Assembly (NCBI RefSeq): GCF_000015045.1
Contig: NC_008609.1
Span: forward strand, 558,001-622,000
Origin: Pelobacter propionicus DSM 2379
GTDB lineage: Bacteria > Desulfobacterota > Desulfuromonadia > Geobacterales > Pseudopelobacteraceae
Direction of reading: 5' to 3'
DNA length: 64,000 bases
A program made the translations under genes and the position numbers. Shown in pieces: positions 63,121 to 64,000 of the stretch. The notes beneath the pieces were generated by a model. That model was not told where the DNA came from, made no database searches, and saw only the letters and a list, made by a program, of their open reading frames with translations. Each line of letters begins with the position of its first letter. The stretch's first letter is position 1.

Positions 63121-63136
63121 AGCCATAAGCGTGCCA
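63121..63136 (-). promoter_or_regulatory. Sigma54 (-24/-12) promoter of aor
   Basis: On the minus strand TGGCACGCTTATGGCT matches TGGCACG-N4-TTGCW at all but one position, with the required GG and GC exactly ten bases apart. Transcription would start near 63110 and give a leader of about 160 bases. Confidence 0.7.
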
Positions 63137-63390
63137 AGACGACAGAAATGGAAACGGCAGTTCATTGCCATGAAGAACGCCATACAAAAAGTAAAAAACG
63201 GGATGATGGAGCGGAGAGCGGATGCCTGGAAACTCTTTTACCGATAGTCTGTTTCCTGTTCCCGTCTTCAGCCTTTCCTGGCGAACGTATGCGCGTTTTC
63301 TGCTCAGGTGTGTGCTGGGGGCAGGGCCTGTAGGGGGTGGGAGATGTGAAGCGCAGTGCCCCTATTCGCAATATGCTGTGTTTTGTGGTT

Positions 63391-63430
63391 GCGATATATT
63401 GCACTTGTGGTAGTAAGTGCGGTATATTGC
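63391..63430. promoter_or_regulatory. Inverted repeat, candidate enhancer site of the sigma54 activator
   Basis: GCGATATATTGCACTT (63391-63406) pairs with AAGTGCGGTATATTGC (63415-63430) with a few mismatches across an 8-base spacer. A related GCAATATGC half-site is at 63368-63376. It lies about 255 bases from the sigma54 promoter, a normal enhancer distance, and just before the regulator start, so it may also autoregulate. Confidence 0.6.
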
Positions 63431-63481
63431 GATGTGGCCAGCTGTCTGCCACGCCAGTACCGGTCCATAAGGGGGATGTGC

Positions 63482-64000
63482 ATGGTAAACAGGGATGAAT
63501 TCTTCAGGGAGGTTACGGTCCGAATCTGCAGCAGCCTGGAGATCAAAACCGCCCTGCGCAGCGCCTTCACCTATCTGCGGGAGTTCTTTCCCCTGGACAT
63601 GCTCAGCCTCGGAATCTGTGATGCCAGCCTGTCGGCCATCCGCAGGGTTGCCCATGTGACGGCCGACTCCACGGAGACCCATGATGAGATCATACCGGTT
63701 CCCGGGCAGCTCTGGGCATCGCTGCAGCGCTGGGAGATGCGCTCGCCGGTGATGGTGGACTCGGACCAGAGTGGTCTGGTGCGGGCCCTGGCCCCCCACC
63801 TGAAGCTGGACGAGAACTCCGGCATCCTGCTGCCGCTCTGGAGTGGGGAGGGGATGCTGGGCTGGCTGACACTGTACGCCTGGGGGGCGGGACGCTTCGA
63901 TGCCGGGCATGTGGCGTTGCTGGCAACGGTGGCCGACCCCTTCGTGATCGCCCTGGCCAATGCCTTGGCCCACGAAAAGCTGCTCAGGTACCGCGACAAC
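63482..64000 (+). CDS. GAF-domain regulator, partial (probable sigma54 activator)
   Basis: The first 173 residues before the right edge. The ATG at 63482 follows AAGGGGG at good spacing; an in-frame ATG at 63476 is too close to it. After REVTVRICSSLEIKTALRSA comes a GAF domain (LREFFPLDMLSLGICDASL to FVIALANALAHEKLLRY). In NtrC-type aor activators such a GAF precedes an AAA+ domain and Fis helix-turn-helix, which would lie beyond the window. The divergent aor promoter supports this reading. A GAF-diguanylate cyclase or kinase is possible. Confidence 0.75.
   Translation, partial: MVNRDEFFREVTVRICSSLEIKTALRSAFTYLREFFPLDMLSLGICDASLSAIRRVAHVTADSTETHDEIIPVPGQLWASLQRWEMRSPVMVDSDQSGLVRALAPHLKLDENSGILLPLWSGEGMLGWLTLYAWGAGRFDAGHVALLATVADPFVIALANALAHEKLLRYRDN

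Larger units (their letters stand above)
62951..63481. other. Divergent regulatory region between aor and the GAF regulator
   Basis: 530 bases without a gene. It holds a sigma54 promoter for aor at 63121-63136 and a cluster of ATATTGC motifs with an inverted repeat at 63391-63430. Confidence 0.7.

Overview
The window looks like a chromosome segment of a Geobacter/Pelobacter-type deltaproteobacterium (Desulfuromonadales). The inference rests on G+C-rich genes, a complete Mla lipid-transport operon, pilT with a PilB-like paralogue, an HpnI-like hopanoid glycosyltransferase, a fused 2-oxoacid:ferredoxin oxidoreductase, an iron alcohol dehydrogenase and a sigma54-linked aldehyde:ferredoxin oxidoreductase. 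The last two suit an ethanol-oxidising Pelobacter, but no rRNA is present to fix the species.

Layout. Positions 1-9.75 kb are a mostly minus-strand block: glcF-like Fe-S subunit (cut by the left edge), a complete IS1182-family insertion with a CTAG duplication, trmFO, topA, dprA, a LysM protein and a CpoB/YbgF lipoprotein. Positions 9.9-18.2 kb are plus-strand: U32 peptidase, GT39 glycosyltransferase, dnaB, a degenerate PilB/GspE paralogue, pilT, moaC and mog. Positions 18.0-20.8 kb are a small island between two diverged copies of the mog 3' end. It holds an SMC/ABC-type ATPase, a TOPRIM-like protein and a 12-codon stub resembling the start of hsdM, and looks like the remains of an RloAB/type I restriction defence island. 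Positions 20.9-29.8 kb carry a diguanylate cyclase, a SagB-type nitroreductase, a GIY-YIG protein, YaeQ, a dicarboxylate symporter, an L,D-transpeptidase, korBA and an aspartase.

Positions 29.8-31.5 kb are a mobile-element graveyard (group II intron pieces, frameshifted serine recombinase). At its edge is a 51-codon ORF with the features of a lasso-peptide precursor: WxxPxL leader motif, Thr at -2, core starting with Gly and Glu at core position 9. No lasso biosynthesis enzymes are in the window. Positions 31.5-47 kb hold an OmpA-like lipoprotein, Fe-ADH, YgiQ, a cold shock protein, mlaEFDAC, hpnI, a methyltransferase, an RluA-type synthase, a class III aminotransferase coupled to a cyclic-2,3-DPG-synthase-like NTPase, and a rhomboid protease.

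Positions 47-53 kb form an envelope region: a PpiC-SseB fusion, two L,D-transpeptidases flanking an Lpp-like alanine-zipper lipoprotein, and two tandem GEMM-like (c-di-GMP-I class) riboswitch candidates, each with a terminator, ahead of the LysM-YkuD-SPOR transpeptidase. Positions 53-64 kb carry an AT-rich DUF3592 gene, a 1214-residue protein of unknown function with an SH3-like C-terminus, a GT2 glycosyltransferase, trpS, an aldehyde:ferredoxin oxidoreductase with a -24/-12 promoter, and the start of a divergent GAF-domain regulator cut by the right edge.
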